Notes: generated from the sequence alone by a model not told the origin. 64,000 nucleotides of DNA from Areca catechu (GCA_021397845.1 CM038046.1:67474021-67538020); one strand, 5' to 3'; counted from the stretch's first letter, positions 9,519 through 22,152 are shown. Numbers and translations are program-made.

Positions 9519-11393
9519 CTAGGTTTGACCTTGGGTCAGAGGAGGGCATGCAGAGCATGAAAACTTATTATGGTTGCCTAGTAGGTGCCATAAGGTCTTC
9601 CAGAAGTAGGTGGCAAACCTAATAAGTTCTAAGGAGTCTTGCAACCTAGAGATCTCAATAAAGTGTAATCCCATAGCTCTAGAAACATGAGAAGATTTAA
9701 GGAAGGGTAGGAAATAAGAATCAGAGTTTTGAGGTGGCTTATCGGAAACAAGAAACAAACCTTGGTTATTCAGGACGACCTTAAAATGAGGACATTGTTC
9801 TATAGGTGCACTCATCCAAATCTCATGATTTGCTCTAGGAGGGTCTACAAGTGCAAGTTCTAGGATAGGCTGGGTGCTCCTAGAAGGTGGAAGGTTATCA
9901 GGAAGGTCTTTGGAATGTTTATCTAGAAAGTCCTCTAAGCTACTGTCTTTTTCTTGTTCTTGGACCTTCTTAATGGGCAATTGTTGTGAACCCCTTCCTT
10001 CTTCACACTTCTCTACCAGATTTGACTCAGGGGTGTCTTCTTTGGATTCCTCAATGAGTTCAGGGGTATTCTCACTTAAACTTTCATTTGGTGTAATTTC
10101 CTCTTCCTGAACTTCCTCAAAAGGGTCTTCTCTTAGGGTTAGCTCCTAAATTCCTTGAGTGGCAGGGGTCCCCTCAATAACCCCATTTGGTTGGAGTTGG
10201 TTAATTGAATTATCGGGAGAGATATCATCAAATTCTTCTTTTTCATATTCATCTATCAAACTTATGTCAGGCTCATATATTTCTTCCTCAATCTCACTGA
10301 AAGGTTCTAATCTATTCTCCTTTGATTCCTCTTTAAGTACGGCTCTAGTCAGGTCAACTAATTTTGGGATGGCCATGCCTAACTCTTTCTCTGCGTTTTC
10401 CTTCTCGTCAAGAGGTGACACAAGTGGGAATTGACAAACAAAAGTCTGGTTCACTACGGATGTCGGATCAATCGGAACTTGACTGAAGTTGGTAGAGGTT
10501 GGCTTTAAGTCCAAAGTACTTGATTGGTTATATCTTAAAGACCACTCGTAGTCTTGGACTTCTTGGTAGGCTCGGTCTAACTTATTGGTCTTTTCAAGGC
10601 ATAGCTTCCTATAAATGTCTGGGTGTAACCCAACCCTAAACCTCGATGTGATCTAAGCTTCGGTCTCAATGGTATTGCATTTCATGTCATACCACTGGAA
10701 GTCCTCGATATATTTAGACACAGGCCTATTACTTTGTCGCAATTGGTACCATTGGTCTAAAAGTCTTTTCTCATAGGATCTACCTAGGTACCTATCTCTC
10801 AACTTACTTCTCATATCTCTCCAAGTATATATTTCCTCTTTTCTTTGATAACACTCACGCTCAATAGCATACCAATGCGAGCTAGCATGTTTGGTGAACT
10901 TGATTTTGGCCAACCTAACTTGTCCTAATTCTGATATGTTAGTGCACTCAAAATACCGATCCATTTGTTCTTCCTACTTAATATATATCTCTTGTCTCCC
11001 ATCAAAAGTGGGTGCATAAGGTTCGATGTTCCTAACGGGTCCCTTCTCTGAGTCAACCAAGTATGGGTATAGGCTCCTAGGGCTAGACTCAGGGGCAAGA
11101 TCTTGGTCATAGGCTCTTAGATCAAACCTCCAATGATTAGGTTCAGGATCCCTGTATAAAGGTCTCCTAGGCTCTGGGTATGGGTGAGGTTGGGGTCTAC
11201 CAAATTCTGAGTCAGGGGTCCAATTTCAGTGCCTAGGCTCCTCAAGTACCTGGGCTCGGTCTCTAAACTGGGCAACAGTATCAGTCATATCCTGACTCAA
11301 TTTGGTCATACTTTCGGTAAGAGTTCTAATCATGGCCTCTAAATCAGGTTGGGTTTGACCAGGTTGGTAGGGTACTCCGTTCCGGGTGGACAT
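9519..11393 (-). pseudogene. gag: Broken gag of element B
   Basis: The ATG is at 11393 (minus). The product would follow that of element A: N-terminal segment at 11226-11393, capsid domain pieces at 10653-11110 (MDRYFECTNIS, LRDRYLGRSYEKRLLDQW), acidic region at 10146-10514, and C-terminus at 9519-9980. Stops and frameshifts separate the pieces. Like A it has the capsid domain and no zinc knuckle. Confidence 0.85.
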
Positions 11394-12286
11394 GATGATG
11401 CAAGCAAGCACACCAAATGAAACTCGACTGAAACGACTACGGGCTAACTAGACCTAGAGCCCAAACTAGATTCCCAATCAGAGTGGCAAGCTAGTCTGTA
11501 GTAACTCGAGACTCAGCCAGGCAGGTGTAAGGGGAGTGTTAGGTCCCTAATTGCCAATCCTAGACACCAATCAGTGATTGGCCAGGTAGGCGGACTAGCA
11601 CACAAGCCCTTCGGGACGTAGTCCCTGAATCACCGTTCTAGACACTGAGTACAAAGCACACACAGAGTTACCAGACAAACTGACTAAACCCTAGGCTGGA
11701 CCTGACAAGTTGGTGTTCCTAGCCCACTAGAGCAAATTAAGTCTAATAAATTTTAAAATTAGGCTTAGGATCGAATGAATGGGTGGTGGTTTTAAGCTAA
11801 GGAGAGGTTATCAACTCCTCCCCTTATCTTAAATGCTCAATTGCCCTTAAGATGAATTAGGAGATGATCACTCAAAAAAAAAATTGAATTGCAGAAACAC
11901 AGAAACACAATTGCTATACTTTAACTCTCAAAAATTTTACAGAAACCAAAAAATTACAGTAAAATTATGTAAAATAGTTTCAATTATACTGGTTCCAGTA
12001 AAATAAAAATCATGCAATTTAGAGTTACCTGTAATGAGAAACAATTCCTGTAACAGGATAGTTACAGACTGAAAATAGAATGCTTCCCCCGTTTACAATT
12101 CCTGCTACGAAGTTGTAACCCAACGGATCCCCAACACACCCTAGGAACACCCCATGGAATGGGATGAGGAGGCTTGCACCTTGCTTCATTCCTAGGACCG
12201 GACGTCCTGGGGAGTCTACTTCGAGCAGACAAAGTAAAAAAGAGAGACACTCAAAACATGCAAGCAAGTCAGAAACCCTAGACAGG

Positions 12287-12360
12287 GCTCTGATACCAAA
12301 ATTGATCCAGAACGAAAGCTCTGATACCAAAATTGATGCAGAACGAAAGCTCTGATACCA
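12287..12360 (-). promoter_or_regulatory. Three tandem primer binding sites of element B
   Basis: GCTCTGATACCA, the minus-strand form of TGGTATCAGAGC, occurs at 12287-12298, 12318-12329 and 12349-12360. The period is exactly 31 bases, and each copy carries a piece of LTR end (TGATGCAGAACGAAA). The copy next to the LTR is in the normal position. Confidence 0.88.
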
Positions 12361-12364
12361 AAAA

Positions 12365-13924
12365 TGATGTAGAACGAAAGAGATGATGCAAAGCGAAAGT
12401 AAAATAAGACTTTTTTTTTTTTTTTTTTTTTATTTTCAGAGGTCGGCTTTGACTCAAAGAAAAGTTAAACTAAATTGAAAGAAACTATGTAATAATTGAA
12501 AGCACAATTTAAAGAAACTAGGTTATTAGAGTAGTTCAGAAGTAAAGGATCACTGGGGGTTGAGAAACTCCTAGACCTAGGGTTTCGCTCTGAACTTTCA
12601 ACAAGACAGGAGTAAAGAGAAGAGAAGGGTTACAGACCAGGCAATGATCCTCACAGAGTTTAGTGGAAGGACTCTCTTGAGCAGATTGTTGGATCCCCGG
12701 ATTCAGATATCTTCACAATGGATCCTCCAATATTGGTCCTTTGGCAGAGTTGGCTTCTCCTGAACTCAAGATCTGGGAAAGAAGAAGAACAATTTATGGA
12801 ACCAGATACTCAAGGAAGGATTTACCAGATAGAAGAACTTGAAAGTTGATGTTGTTGAAGTCCTGATTCTCCTGAATGCTGATCTGGTTTCCTCTAGGAT
12901 TTCCTCCATATTCGAAGCAGCCAAACTGGACCTGGATGCTGGTGGTCGGCCTCCACTTGGAGAGAAGGGCCATGAGAGATGGGGTAGGCTAGGGTTTTGG
13001 TGGAATGAAGAGGATGATGGGCGGCTAGGGTTTTGGAGTTGAAGTGGCTAACCTAGGGTTTTTGGGTTGGAGATCTCACACCTCCTCAAGGTTCCTAAGG
13101 AACCCGGATTTACTCCCTCATGGAGCTTAACACCTGGATGCAAGTGCGGAAGAGAGAAACATAAAGTTGCTCACACAGAAATTTGAATTCATTCATCAGT
13201 TGTTTTTCAAAACTTACAAGAGGGGTTTATTTTATAGGTCTTTACAAGAGGTCAGGGTTTTAAATCTTCCCATGTGGGACTAATAGGATGGATCTTCAAA
13301 TTAGGTTTGTAGAATCAATTCCTTCTCATATGGCCAGCCAAGAGGTTCCATAAGTGTTGATTGATGGCTCCAAATGGTAAGTAGGTGGCGCCTCCTAGCC
13401 TTGCTCTTGAAGAAAAATTTTCTTCCTTCCATGCCTGGTTTTATCTGGAAATATTTGGGCGCCTCCTAGTCTTGCTTCCCAAGCTTTGCTCCTTTTCTTT
13501 CATAGCTTGGCTTTTATGGAAGTATTTTGGGTGCCTCCTTGGATTGAGGATCTTAAATTGATTTCTCCTTAAGTGGCGCATGAAAGAAGGGACCTGCTTT
13601 CTTGTGGTGTGGGGACCAAAGCACACTGGAAGGAGATGTGGCGCCCCCTGGACATAGCCGTGTGGCTGGGAGTGTGGCGCCTACTTGATTTGGCCTGGGA
13701 GAAAATGTGGCACCCTGGAGAAGACCTAGACCACTACTAGGACTTGTACTGAGTCAACATGACTCAACAAAATTTAAATTGCAGGGAAATACAGACTCAA
13801 CTAAAATTGAGTTGACCAAGTCAACCCTTATTACAAAACCAGAAAACCCTATTGCTTCGGGCAAGGTCAATCAGAGATCCAGATGGAGCGCTGAAGTCTT
13901 CTTCTGAGTCTGGTGCCCGCACCA
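12365..13924 (-). repeat. Element B 5' LTR
   Basis: It pairs with 7046-8603. Its outer end (TGGTGCCCGCACCA on the plus strand) is followed by the duplication TAAGC. Confidence 0.9.
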
Positions 13925-14902
13925 TAAGCATTAACCAAGCATTAACCATTCAAAAGTTGTCCCAATCCCTCTTTTATAGAGTCTTGTACTCTTCTCAGGT
14001 GATTTTAGTTGTTGTAGATTGTTGGGATATGATATTTTACCGTTGGAGCACTTTTTGGATTCAAATTCCAAGTTCTGGAACTAGTCATTATAGGCTTGAA
14101 ATTGACCTTCGAGTCGGCTCGAATCCATATAGTTGTTCTGGTTGAGTCACCTCGCTTCATTTGAGTCAACTTGGTTTCTCAATAGCTTGATTCCATACTC
14201 TGGAAGAGCCATCTCGCCTTACTTCGAGTCTGCTCAGATCCACAGGTGTTCAAAATTATACTCTGGAAGAGTCGGCTCGGATTCCTTTGGGTCGGCTCCT
14301 TTGGCTATTCATTCAGAACTCTTCTTTCCGGACTCTGGAGGAGTTGGCTTGAACATCTGAATGGTCGACTCAGATGTTTGACCGAATGATAGATTCATCT
14401 CAGACTTCCTTCGGGTCAGCTCGCTTGTTTGATTCAGGAAATGGTACTCTGGATGAGTCAACTTGGGTCCCTTAGAGTTGACTCGGATATTTGCATGCTA
14501 GATTCTTCATGCATGCTATTTGCTAGAGTCGGCTCCTTTGCTTCGAGTCAGCTCGGATGAGTTCTTGATTGAAATCTCAGTTCTTCTCCAGAATTCATCC
14601 AGCAAGACTTCAAACATTCAAGAGTCTTTCCAACTCTTCTAACAATCTTCTCTAGGAAATTTTAAGCTTGAAACAACCTAGAAGTAACCCATTTTCATGA
14701 TTTCTACTTAACTTTTTCTTTGGGTTCTTCTTTACATGATTCACTTACAGCACAACTCATTTTAAAAACTAAAAATGTAGGAATCGTAATTGAGTGTTAG
14801 AATCATCCTACAAAATACTTGTCAAACACTTGAAGAGTTGTTAGTAAGATAAATGCATAATCCAATATTTTGTTATCATCAAAATCGCTTATGGGGTCAA
14901 CA
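13925..14902 (-). repeat. Sirevirus-like LTR S1, right piece
   Basis: It aligns with the second LTR at 17112-17893, notably over its last 500 bases, and ends GGGGTCAACA. Between 14105 and 14560 it holds about a dozen variants of the near-palindrome GAGTCGGCTCG/GAGTCGACTC. No gene is present; ORFs here are shadows. Confidence 0.65.
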
Positions 14903-15443
14903 AAAAGTGATCCCATTACAAGAAATTCTTGAGTTCATTGTTGGCACAAAATCTCTTCCTTCCCTCTAAGAATTGAAATATTGAATAGAGTTTTGTCCTA
15001 ATCATATGATTTCTCAACCATGAAGGTCCATTCTCTTTACTTGAATATGATTTGCACTGCGGGATACCAACTATGTTTTTATTAGTCTTCTTTAGTGCAC
15101 TTAATCACACATTTATGGATGAATATTGCTATTATGTTTAGGGTTATTGCTCAACTTTAATTACTCAATCTCTTTATTTAAAATTTTTCATCACCATCCT
15201 GCACCAGCTCGCCTTATTTGAAAGGATGACTCTGTCTTTCCATGGCTTCTTCCATGTTTAAGAGTTTCAACTTTTCTTCATAGGCCTTTATTATCATCTC
15301 CAATCCTAGGCACCGGTCTTCTTCCCATTCTTTGTAGTTTTCTTTGGAGGGTCTACTACCTTCGGTCTCTTGCTCCATCTAAGTTTCAAGTCGGCTTTGT
15401 TTCCCTTGTAGACACTTTCTTTTCCTTTTTAGATCTGAAATAG
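14903..15443. other. Unassigned repeat-like spacer
   Basis: AT-rich sequence between the end of LTR S1 and the first recognisable coding remnant. I find no motif or frame that I can assign. Confidence 0.4.
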
Positions 15444-16446
15444 ATGTTAGGCCCTAGAGACCTTAGGAAGGGGAAGCCATCGCGGGCCACTAGGAAGGAG
15501 GGGTCGAAGGACTCTGATGTCCTACAAAAAGGGCATGCCATGCCAACCACCATTGGTTCAGAGTCATATTTGTCTTCGATTAATGAGGAGGACCTATCCT
15601 TCATCCGGTTAGCCTATTACATCCCAGACAACTTCGAACTAGAGTTGTCGAGTTTAAGCACTCGAGCCAATGCCCGCCTCTCGATCGTCTAGGATTATAC
15701 TAGGGGACACTTGAGGCTGGGCTAAGGATTCCTCTTTCTCTTTTTGTTCTTGAAGTTCTCCTTTTTTACGAGATTTCTCTATGCATCTTGACCCCAAACT
15801 CTATTCAACATTTCACGAGATTCCAAATTCTTTACTTCTTAACTGAGGTCTAGCCTACCCTTTCCCTATTTGGTGCCTTCTTTACCAACCAAATTCACCC
15901 GGATGCCAAATTATTGTGGTATCTTACTATCCAAAGAAGGGTAGAACAATTAATTCAAGGATGCTCCCACAACCACTAAAGGGTAGAGTTCTTCTTGTTT
16001 ATTTCTTGCCCTTCTATAGGTCATTGGGGTCTGCTATGTTGGTGTTGACCAGAGGTATCCATCTTAGGTCCCCCTACATTAAGTGAAAAAAAGGAGAGTC
16101 TATTTGTGATTCTCGAGGCTTTAAAAGCCCCACATCTAAAGATTCTTTTTTCAAAAGAGTCTCTTTGTAAGGCGGGGCTCAATCGACTCTCTGAAGGTGA
16201 TTCTTAAGCTTTGAACCCTTTTCTTGGACCGCTACCTATCTATCTGATCAAATAGCCAATAAGAAAGTATGACACCCGAACAACTAGAAGATTTAAGGGA
16301 GAGTCTAACCCAGAAGAGGAAAAGAAAAAAAAAAACTCTTCATCTACTTTGAAGAGGGTTAAACTTGCCAAGCCCAAATTGGCCGAGGCCCCTGTTGAGC
16401 CTGCTCTCATGGTGGTTAAGGATGCTCCTAAAACCACCATCAATTA
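15444..16446 (+). pseudogene. Decayed antisense-type gene of a Tat-lineage gypsy element (F2)
   Basis: The frame at 15444-15692 contains EEDLSFIRLAYYIPDNFELE, the start of the domain Pfam calls a putative gypsy-type transposon protein (Transposase_28, named from memory). Continuing with frame changes I can read LYEESLRAGLRIPLS-like, LTPNSIQHF-like and KAGLNRLSEG-like pieces, then a Lys/Pro-rich tail near 16269-16446. Such genes lie antisense between pol and the 3' LTR of Tat-lineage elements. Several frameshifts, one at a poly(A) run near 16325, make it non-functional. It is related to but clearly different from the one in element F. Confidence 0.55.
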
Positions 16447-17111
16447 AGCAAGTTTTCTTTCTCATGGAGTCACCCTTAGCTGCACTGACGATCCCATTCA
16501 AGGGGGCACCATCCTACGAAGGAAGTTTGAGAGGCACAGGAAAGTGGATATGCCAGAGGTCTGACATTTGTCCAAGGATGCAAAGATGGATTCTCCAATT
16601 ATCAGGCTGTAGTGCGGGTCCTTTATCTAAAAATCAATCTTAGTCACTTGCCCCCTTCTTTCATGGATATAGGCAAGTTCATCATGCAACTTGTGGCAGA
16701 TCCAAGCTCACGTTTGAACATAGGGCCCAACATCCCCTACGAAGTGGCACCTCAAGCAAAAAATTCTTAAAGGGCCTCGGGAATCGCTAAGGACCTGCCT
16801 GTCATGGACCCTACCGGTCCAGATAATGAAAAAGGCTAATCATCCGAGATAAAGTCCTAGAGTGGCTCTGACAACTAGCAGCCACCCAGAATAGTTATCA
16901 TAGATCTCGAGTCCTCGAAAAATTAACGCTTTGCTAGTAATTTCATTTTTTCTCCTTATATCTTGCAACTTTCCTCGTGTATCCCTTGGCCATTTTTTGT
17001 TGAAATCAATAAAATTATTATTTTTCCCTACTCAAATTTGGACTAATTGATGATTTTCTAATTTCCACCTGATTAGAGATGTCCGAGCTTGAGGCATTGG
17101 AGGGTAGCTAG
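16447..17111 (+). other. 3' part and trailing UTR of the F2 antisense gene
   Basis: Fragmented frames are followed by a pyrimidine-rich stretch and AATCAATAAAATT near 16988, a plausible poly(A) signal like the TCAATAAAGG after the antisense gene of element F. No intact gene. Confidence 0.35.
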
Positions 17112-17893
17112 TGTTGCCTAGGTGGCTTTCCCAAGAGGGGGGTGAATTGGAAATTTAAAAAATTAATCAGATATGTGATCTTTTAAATATACTTTTATGG
17201 TAGGTGCAGTGTTTCAAATAATTAAGAGTGAAAGCAAATGCAAACAGAAAAAGAACAATGCAAACATAGCAAATTTATAGTGGTTCGGAGCATCCTCGCT
17301 CCTATGTCCATTACCCAAGATACCACTTGGGATTTTCATTATATTCACTATTGGAATACAGTCGAATGCCTGACTAAATGGATGAGTCAGCTCAGACTTC
17401 CTTCAGGTTGGCTCGCCTGTTTGATTAAAGAAATGATGCACTAGACGAGTCGGCTCGGGTTCCTACAAGTCAGCTCAGATCTCTGCATGCCAGAATCCTT
17501 CAACCGTGCCAAGGATTAGAGTCGGCTCTCTTCATGCGAGTCGGGATGAGTGAGTCTTCAATAAAAACTTTAACTCTTCTCCAAAATTTTTTCAGCAACT
17601 CTTCAACACTTAAAACTCTTCCCAACTCAACTAATTATAAATTCTAAAGAAATTTAAGCTTCAAAAACACATAGAAGTAATCCTTTTTCAAGAAAATTAC
17701 ATCAATCTTTCTTTGGGTTCTTCTTTACATGAAACATTTACAATGCAACACAAAACAAATAATAAGCTTATAAGAGTTGCAATTGGGCATTAAGATTTCC
17801 TACAAAAACTTTTAATTTACTTGAAGAGTTGTTATTAAAACAAATGCATGCTCCAATATTTTGTTATCATCAAAATCACTCAAGGGGTCAACA
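17112..17893 (-). repeat. Sirevirus-like 3' LTR (S2)
   Basis: It begins TGTTGCC and ends GTCAACA on the plus strand, giving TGTTG/CAACA inverted ends. It contains CCCAAGAGGGGGGTGAATTG, the complement of the LTR end of Sirevirus J. Its partner S1 lies at 6724-7045 plus 13925-14902. The adjacent purine tract (minus strand, 17894-17908) shows that this is the 3' LTR of a minus-strand element whose body lay to the right. Confidence 0.75.
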
Positions 17894-18240
17894 ATCTCCC
17901 CATTTTTGATGATGACAAAATATCGTAAATGGAAAAGCTTTATAATTACATGTATAAATGTATTTGGAAGTAAATATTAACATGTATGATCTATATATTA
18001 ATAATGTATTTGAAATCAATGTAATAGACATTGTATATAGACAATGTATCAGAGCTTTTGAGATAAGATCAATATGTATCATAAGAAATAGTTATCAAGG
18101 GCCATTTTTGCCAGAAATGTATTAGAATTTTAGGTTGGCAAAAGGGATCAAATCTAGAGATATCAACAAATGCTTGTAGCACGATTTAATCAGAGTAAAT
18201 TTACACATATTTGAGAGTAATAAATTCAAGCTATTGCGGC
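17894..18240 (-). mobile_element. Internal stub of the S2 element with its polypurine tract
   Basis: On the minus strand AAAAATGGGGAGAT abuts the LTR, a copia-type polypurine tract. About 330 AT-rich bases follow before the sequence changes character near 18240, where element F appears to begin. No coding domain is visible. Confidence 0.6.
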
Positions 18241-18729
18241 ATCAACTCCTGGACCAAGGACCGGGGTGGCTGAGTGTGCTGGAGAACTCCTCTCCCAGAA
18301 GAATATGCAACAAAGTCCCTAAGAGCATCGGTGGTGTTTCGGTGGGGGACCCTCCGATGCCTAAGTTAGAAGGAGGTTGAAGGCAACAGAATGGAGGAAT
18401 CAAATGATGAACAGCATATGGAGAGGGAAGAGTTCTTCTACCTTCGAATGGGATCCCCCTGGTACCTTATATAGGTGTGGAACAATCCAAAATTCGTTAG
18501 GGGAGAGGCTGAGAAAGACCGATCTGCCCCTAGGAGAATCTGGAGAGTGGCCACGTGGTGCACCGATACAGTGGCATCGTGGAAGTAGTGCAGCAGGGCT
18601 GTTAGGAATAGCAGGATCCTGTAGTAACCGAAAGGTGCTTTTGAAATTCCCTTGATGCCAAGGCTCACTAGTCGGACGTCGGCAGAGGGAAAGCCAGTTG
18701 GCTGGACTAAGGGCCAAGCCTCCGAAGTA

Positions 18730-19070
18730 GAGCGATGGGCCGGACCCCAGCAGGAGGGGGTCGTTCGGACCGCAGAAGTAGAACGATGGACCAGACCCCA
18801 GTAGGAGAGTATCGTTCGGACCTCAGCTCTAGTGGATCGGACCGCTGAAGGAGAACGACAGGCCGGACACCATTAGGAGAGGGTCGTTCGGACCTCAGCT
18901 CTAGTGGGTCAGACTGTTGAAGGAGAATGACGGGCCGTACCCTAGTGGGAGAGGGTCGTTCGGACCTTAGCTCCACTGGGTCAGACTGCTGAAGGAGAAC
19001 GATGGACCGGACCCCATTGGGAGAGGGTCATTCAGCCCTCAGCTCCAGTGGGTCGGACCGCTGAAGGAGT
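18730..19070. repeat. 72-base tandem repeat in the F LTR
   Basis: Units begin near 18781, 18853, 18925 and 18997 (period 72), with a shortened unit before (18731). Each holds GGTCGTTCGGACC and CAGCTCYAGTGGGTC. As 72 is 24 codons, the minus strand stays open with the repeated peptide LELRSERPSP, but nothing else suggests a gene. Confidence 0.75.
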
Positions 19071-19598
19071 GCCAATCGGAGCTCTGAAGGGGTGGCCCGG
19101 TCGGACCACAAGAATGTGCCAGTTCCACTTGAGGGTGAGCCGTCAGGGTACAACACTGTCACCCTTGCCCTTATGCTTCGAGCATGCCCGTAGGCTCGAA
19201 GGGCAAGGGCGTTAAATAGCAGTAAATGTACCAGTCCTTTAGATTAAGGCGAATCCAATTCAGCGTGCTGCGACCGGCCACCTTCTGCTCCGATTTTTTC
19301 TCCGGGATAGTTGTCAGTGTCTGATTGGCAAAGACAGGGGGAAAAATAATTGCTGGTACGGTGCCTGGCACCTGCCCATTTGGATTCTCGACGTGACGTG
19401 GGGCACGTGGTTCCATCAGAGCGGTTGGGACACTTCCCGGAGTTGTCCATCCGCCATTGCCTCGACTATCACACGTGGGTCATGGCCAGATGTGATTCGA
19501 CGCGTCCCCTTGAATTCCTGTCCAACTCAAAAACTGAGGTGCCGGCCGACGGATCTCGGCACATGGTGGGATGCATTGGGAAGCTACCCCCAGATGCT

Positions 19599-19605
19599 TA
19601 TAAAA
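19599..19605 (+). promoter_or_regulatory. TATA box for the antisense gene of element F
   Basis: TATAAAA lies 167 bases before the ATG at 19772, with a CT-rich 5' UTR between. It faces opposite to gag-pol of F. Confidence 0.5.
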
Positions 19606-19771
19606 GGAGGGACGTAGCGCCCAGAAGAAATTTGTTGCCGTGCTTGTGCTCGAAGAGAAGGCAGTCTCCTCCCTCCTTGCACTGCTTTAGCCTCTCCTAG
19701 AGAACCAAGGGCCAAGTTAGTCTTGTCTTCCCCCCCTCTCATCTTCCCCCATTTTTGCAACCCATTTTAGA

Positions 19772-19886
19772 ATGGCTTATGGGGGTCGGTGTGCGGCTCG
19801 AGGGAGTAGGGAACCCGATCCTTTCGATATTCCTTCGGCCATGACCCAGGAAAGGGTCGAAAACCTGAGGATTGTATATAACATCC
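19772..19886 (+). pseudogene. Antisense gene of element F, segment 1 (N-terminus)
   Basis: ATG 19772 opens a frame with MTQERVENLRIVYNI, the start of a Transposase_28-type domain. Element D interrupts it after codon 38. The frame resumes at 48186 without a shift once the duplicated target (CATCC here, CATTC on the other side) is counted once. The function of these extra proteins is unknown; despite the Pfam name there is no DDE transposase motif. Confidence 0.7.
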
Positions 19887-21669
19887 TGGTGGAGGCACCA
19901 GGATCAGACACAGATTACTGGGCCCTATTTAGTTTACCTAGACATGTGTCAAATTTTGTAATAAACTAGAATTGAGTCCTGTAATAAGTTGAAGTTAGTT
20001 GATTTGTCTCAACCCTCAACCTAGTCATTATTTTGAGTCATGTATATCAGTTATGAGTCCAATATGAGCTCAGTTTTTGTACAAGAGAGGAGGTTACCAT
20101 ATTTTGGAGTTCCACCAGGCCACATCTAGGTGTCAGAGGTCACTACATTAGCCCATTGGATTTTGTGTGACAACCCAGGATCCAAGATGCTTCCGGAAAC
20201 CCTGATTCCTTCTAGATGCCCTCCAGATGCCCAGATTCCCTTCCAGATGCCAGAGCATATTCTCGGAACAGGGCACCCATGATTCCATAGGTCCACCTGC
20301 ATCCAAGCCCAAAGAAATCAAGCCCATATGCCAAGCCCAAGCCCTTAAAAAGCAAGATTCGAGGGAATATTCCTGCTACCAGGCTAACAGGCCACCCAAG
20401 CTTCCAAAGGCCCAAACCCATGCACCCAAGCCCCTTTGGGCCGGACCCATGCTGCTTTTAGTGGCCCAACATGCCCCCTTAGGCATCCTTGAAGTGTTGA
20501 CCAAGTCCAAGAGGTGTCCTTGAGTGGAATAGTCAAAGCATGAAGGAAAAAGGAGAAGACTAGGTCAATTCCTAACCTAATGGGGATTTGTTTTTCTAAC
20601 CTAGCTTGGAAAGGACTTGTATTCTATTTGGGAAGAGGACTTGTAACCTAAGTATAACCATGGTTAGTGAGGGCTTGGGAACTCTATAAATACCCCACCC
20701 CTTGGTGTGGGCACCAGGATCCGATAGAGGGTCCTCAACCCTCTGTAGATCTCAGATTAGGGTTCCACTTTTTTGTATCTTGTAATAAGGCTTCAAGCCT
20801 CAAATTTGTAATTGTCTTTTGCTTTGAATTGAGTTTGTAACTTGACCAATTAGGTCAAATCGAGTCTTGTACTAAGTCGAGTCGCAAATCGAGTCCAGTC
20901 TGAATCTCTTAGAAGTATGGGTCCATTGCAAGAGTGGGTCTTAAAACCTAGTCTCCTTGGAAGCAAGTAAGGAAAGAAGCCAAGTCAACTCTGGGCCCAC
21001 TTATGCATCCTACATGGTGCCATAACATCTCGCCATTTGAGAAGCACACTTGACATGCAAGGATGCCCAATGGGGAGGACCACTTCACATGGTTCAAGCC
21101 TTTGTCCCTTCCCCCCATCAAGCTTATTTCCATGTAAGGGTGGTCGGCCAAGGAAGAATTCAATGGAAGATAATGGAGGGAATTCAAATCCCTTACTTCA
21201 AGCTCTCCAATCAAGTCTTCTTCCCAATTTGCTTCAACCTCTTTGGAAGGGAAAGACAAGAGCCTTGGACACCTCCACCTAACACTCCCCTTGTCAATCC
21301 TTGTATCAAAGAAAGAACACCAACAAAGGAAGGAAGAAGAACACATGCCTTGCTCCAATCCCCTCTTCATGCCTTCTTCCAAAATCAAGAATATTCTTAC
21401 CAAGTTCAAGGCGCCATGAACCTCACTCCAAGCCATGCATCATGCCTTGCCCAATCCAAGCTACCTTTGGTCGGCCAAAGAGAGGAGAAGGTCAATGCTT
21501 TTGGCGCCCACCCAAGAAAATTTGTAATTTTGTTTCATTTGAAATTCGAATGGGCCTTGGGTGCCTATTTAAAGGACCTAATCCCTCCATTGTAAGGGTA
21601 TTGAATGATTGAATGAAAAAGAGAGTTAGAGTTTTGTATATTCTCCATGATTGTCTCCTAGACTAGGTT

Positions 21670-21830
21670 TGAGTGAAGTTTCCTTCGTCCCTAGGGACGT
21701 CGAGTGGTATGAGGCTACCTTTCCGTCGCCCCAGGGCATCGCAAGTCCTTCGTCCTCCTGGACGTCGAGTGGTGTGAGGCCACAATCCTTCATTCTCCAG
21801 AACGTCGCGAGGTGCGAGGCCCCAAGTTAT
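21670..21830. repeat. Short imperfect repeats in E
   Basis: About three units built on CCTTCGTCCTCC, GACGTCGAGTGG and TGTGAGGCC recur at 26-40 base intervals (GACGTCGAG at 21696 and 21761, AACGTCGCGAG at 21801). Confidence 0.5.
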
Positions 21831-22152
21831 CTCCTTCTTTGACTTCGGAATCCAGTCGGACACCAGGCTCAAAGTCCTTTCTCAACCCTATCTTAGTCCA
21901 TTTCAATACGTCTCTCCATTTTGCTAATCCCTACTTTGATTGCCTACAGGTCCTCCCTGGAATCTCAGGCACTGGAGACAGTCTACTTTGCCATCGCAAC
22001 CATCCAACCGAAAGCCAGTGCACCCGTGGGTTCAACTGCTCAGGCATCCAGGCCACATCCGCCGAGTTGAGTGATCTCTGCATCGGGCGCTTCAGACGTG
22101 TGAGGTTTGCCCCTATCTCCTAAGTAGGTATTGTGTTTCGAGCTTAGTCCTA

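Larger units (their letters stand above)
7046..13924 (-). mobile_element. Element B: complete copy of the non-autonomous A family
   Basis: Two LTRs (7046-8603 and 12365-13924) enclose, on the minus strand, a triple primer binding site, a leader, a broken gag and the integrase-tail/chromodomain remnant. Ends are TG...CA and a perfect 5-base duplication (TAAGC) flanks it, so it is one intact insertion of 6879 bases. In one stretch of about 365 LTR bases I count about 16 substitutions, nearly all transitions, so it is older than A. It carries the same pol deletion as A and C. Confidence 0.93.
18240..19665 (-). repeat. Putative 3' LTR of element F (borders approximate)
   Basis: Between the S2 stub and the antisense gene lies GC-richer sequence. 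A minus-strand TATA-like CCTATATAAGG sits at about 18465-18477, suiting a promoter near the LTR's 3' end. A purine tract (minus strand of CTCCTCCCTCC near 19667) abuts a CA end at about 19664. No second LTR is in the window to fix the borders. ORFs on the minus strand here are by-products of the 72-base repeat. Confidence 0.45.

Noticed and set aside
15444..16446. A DNA transposase, because the matching Pfam family is called Transposase_28
   Set aside because: No DDE motif or terminal inverted repeats. The family is the antisense gene of gypsy elements.
18707..18976. Minus-strand ORF with a repeated peptide
   Set aside because: It is open only because the DNA repeat unit is 72 bases, a multiple of three. 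It lies in an LTR and matches no domain.
20948..21595. Two overlapping ORFs of 162 and 181 codons on opposite strands
   Set aside because: They lie within solo LTR E, overlap each other, and show no family motif or codon signature.
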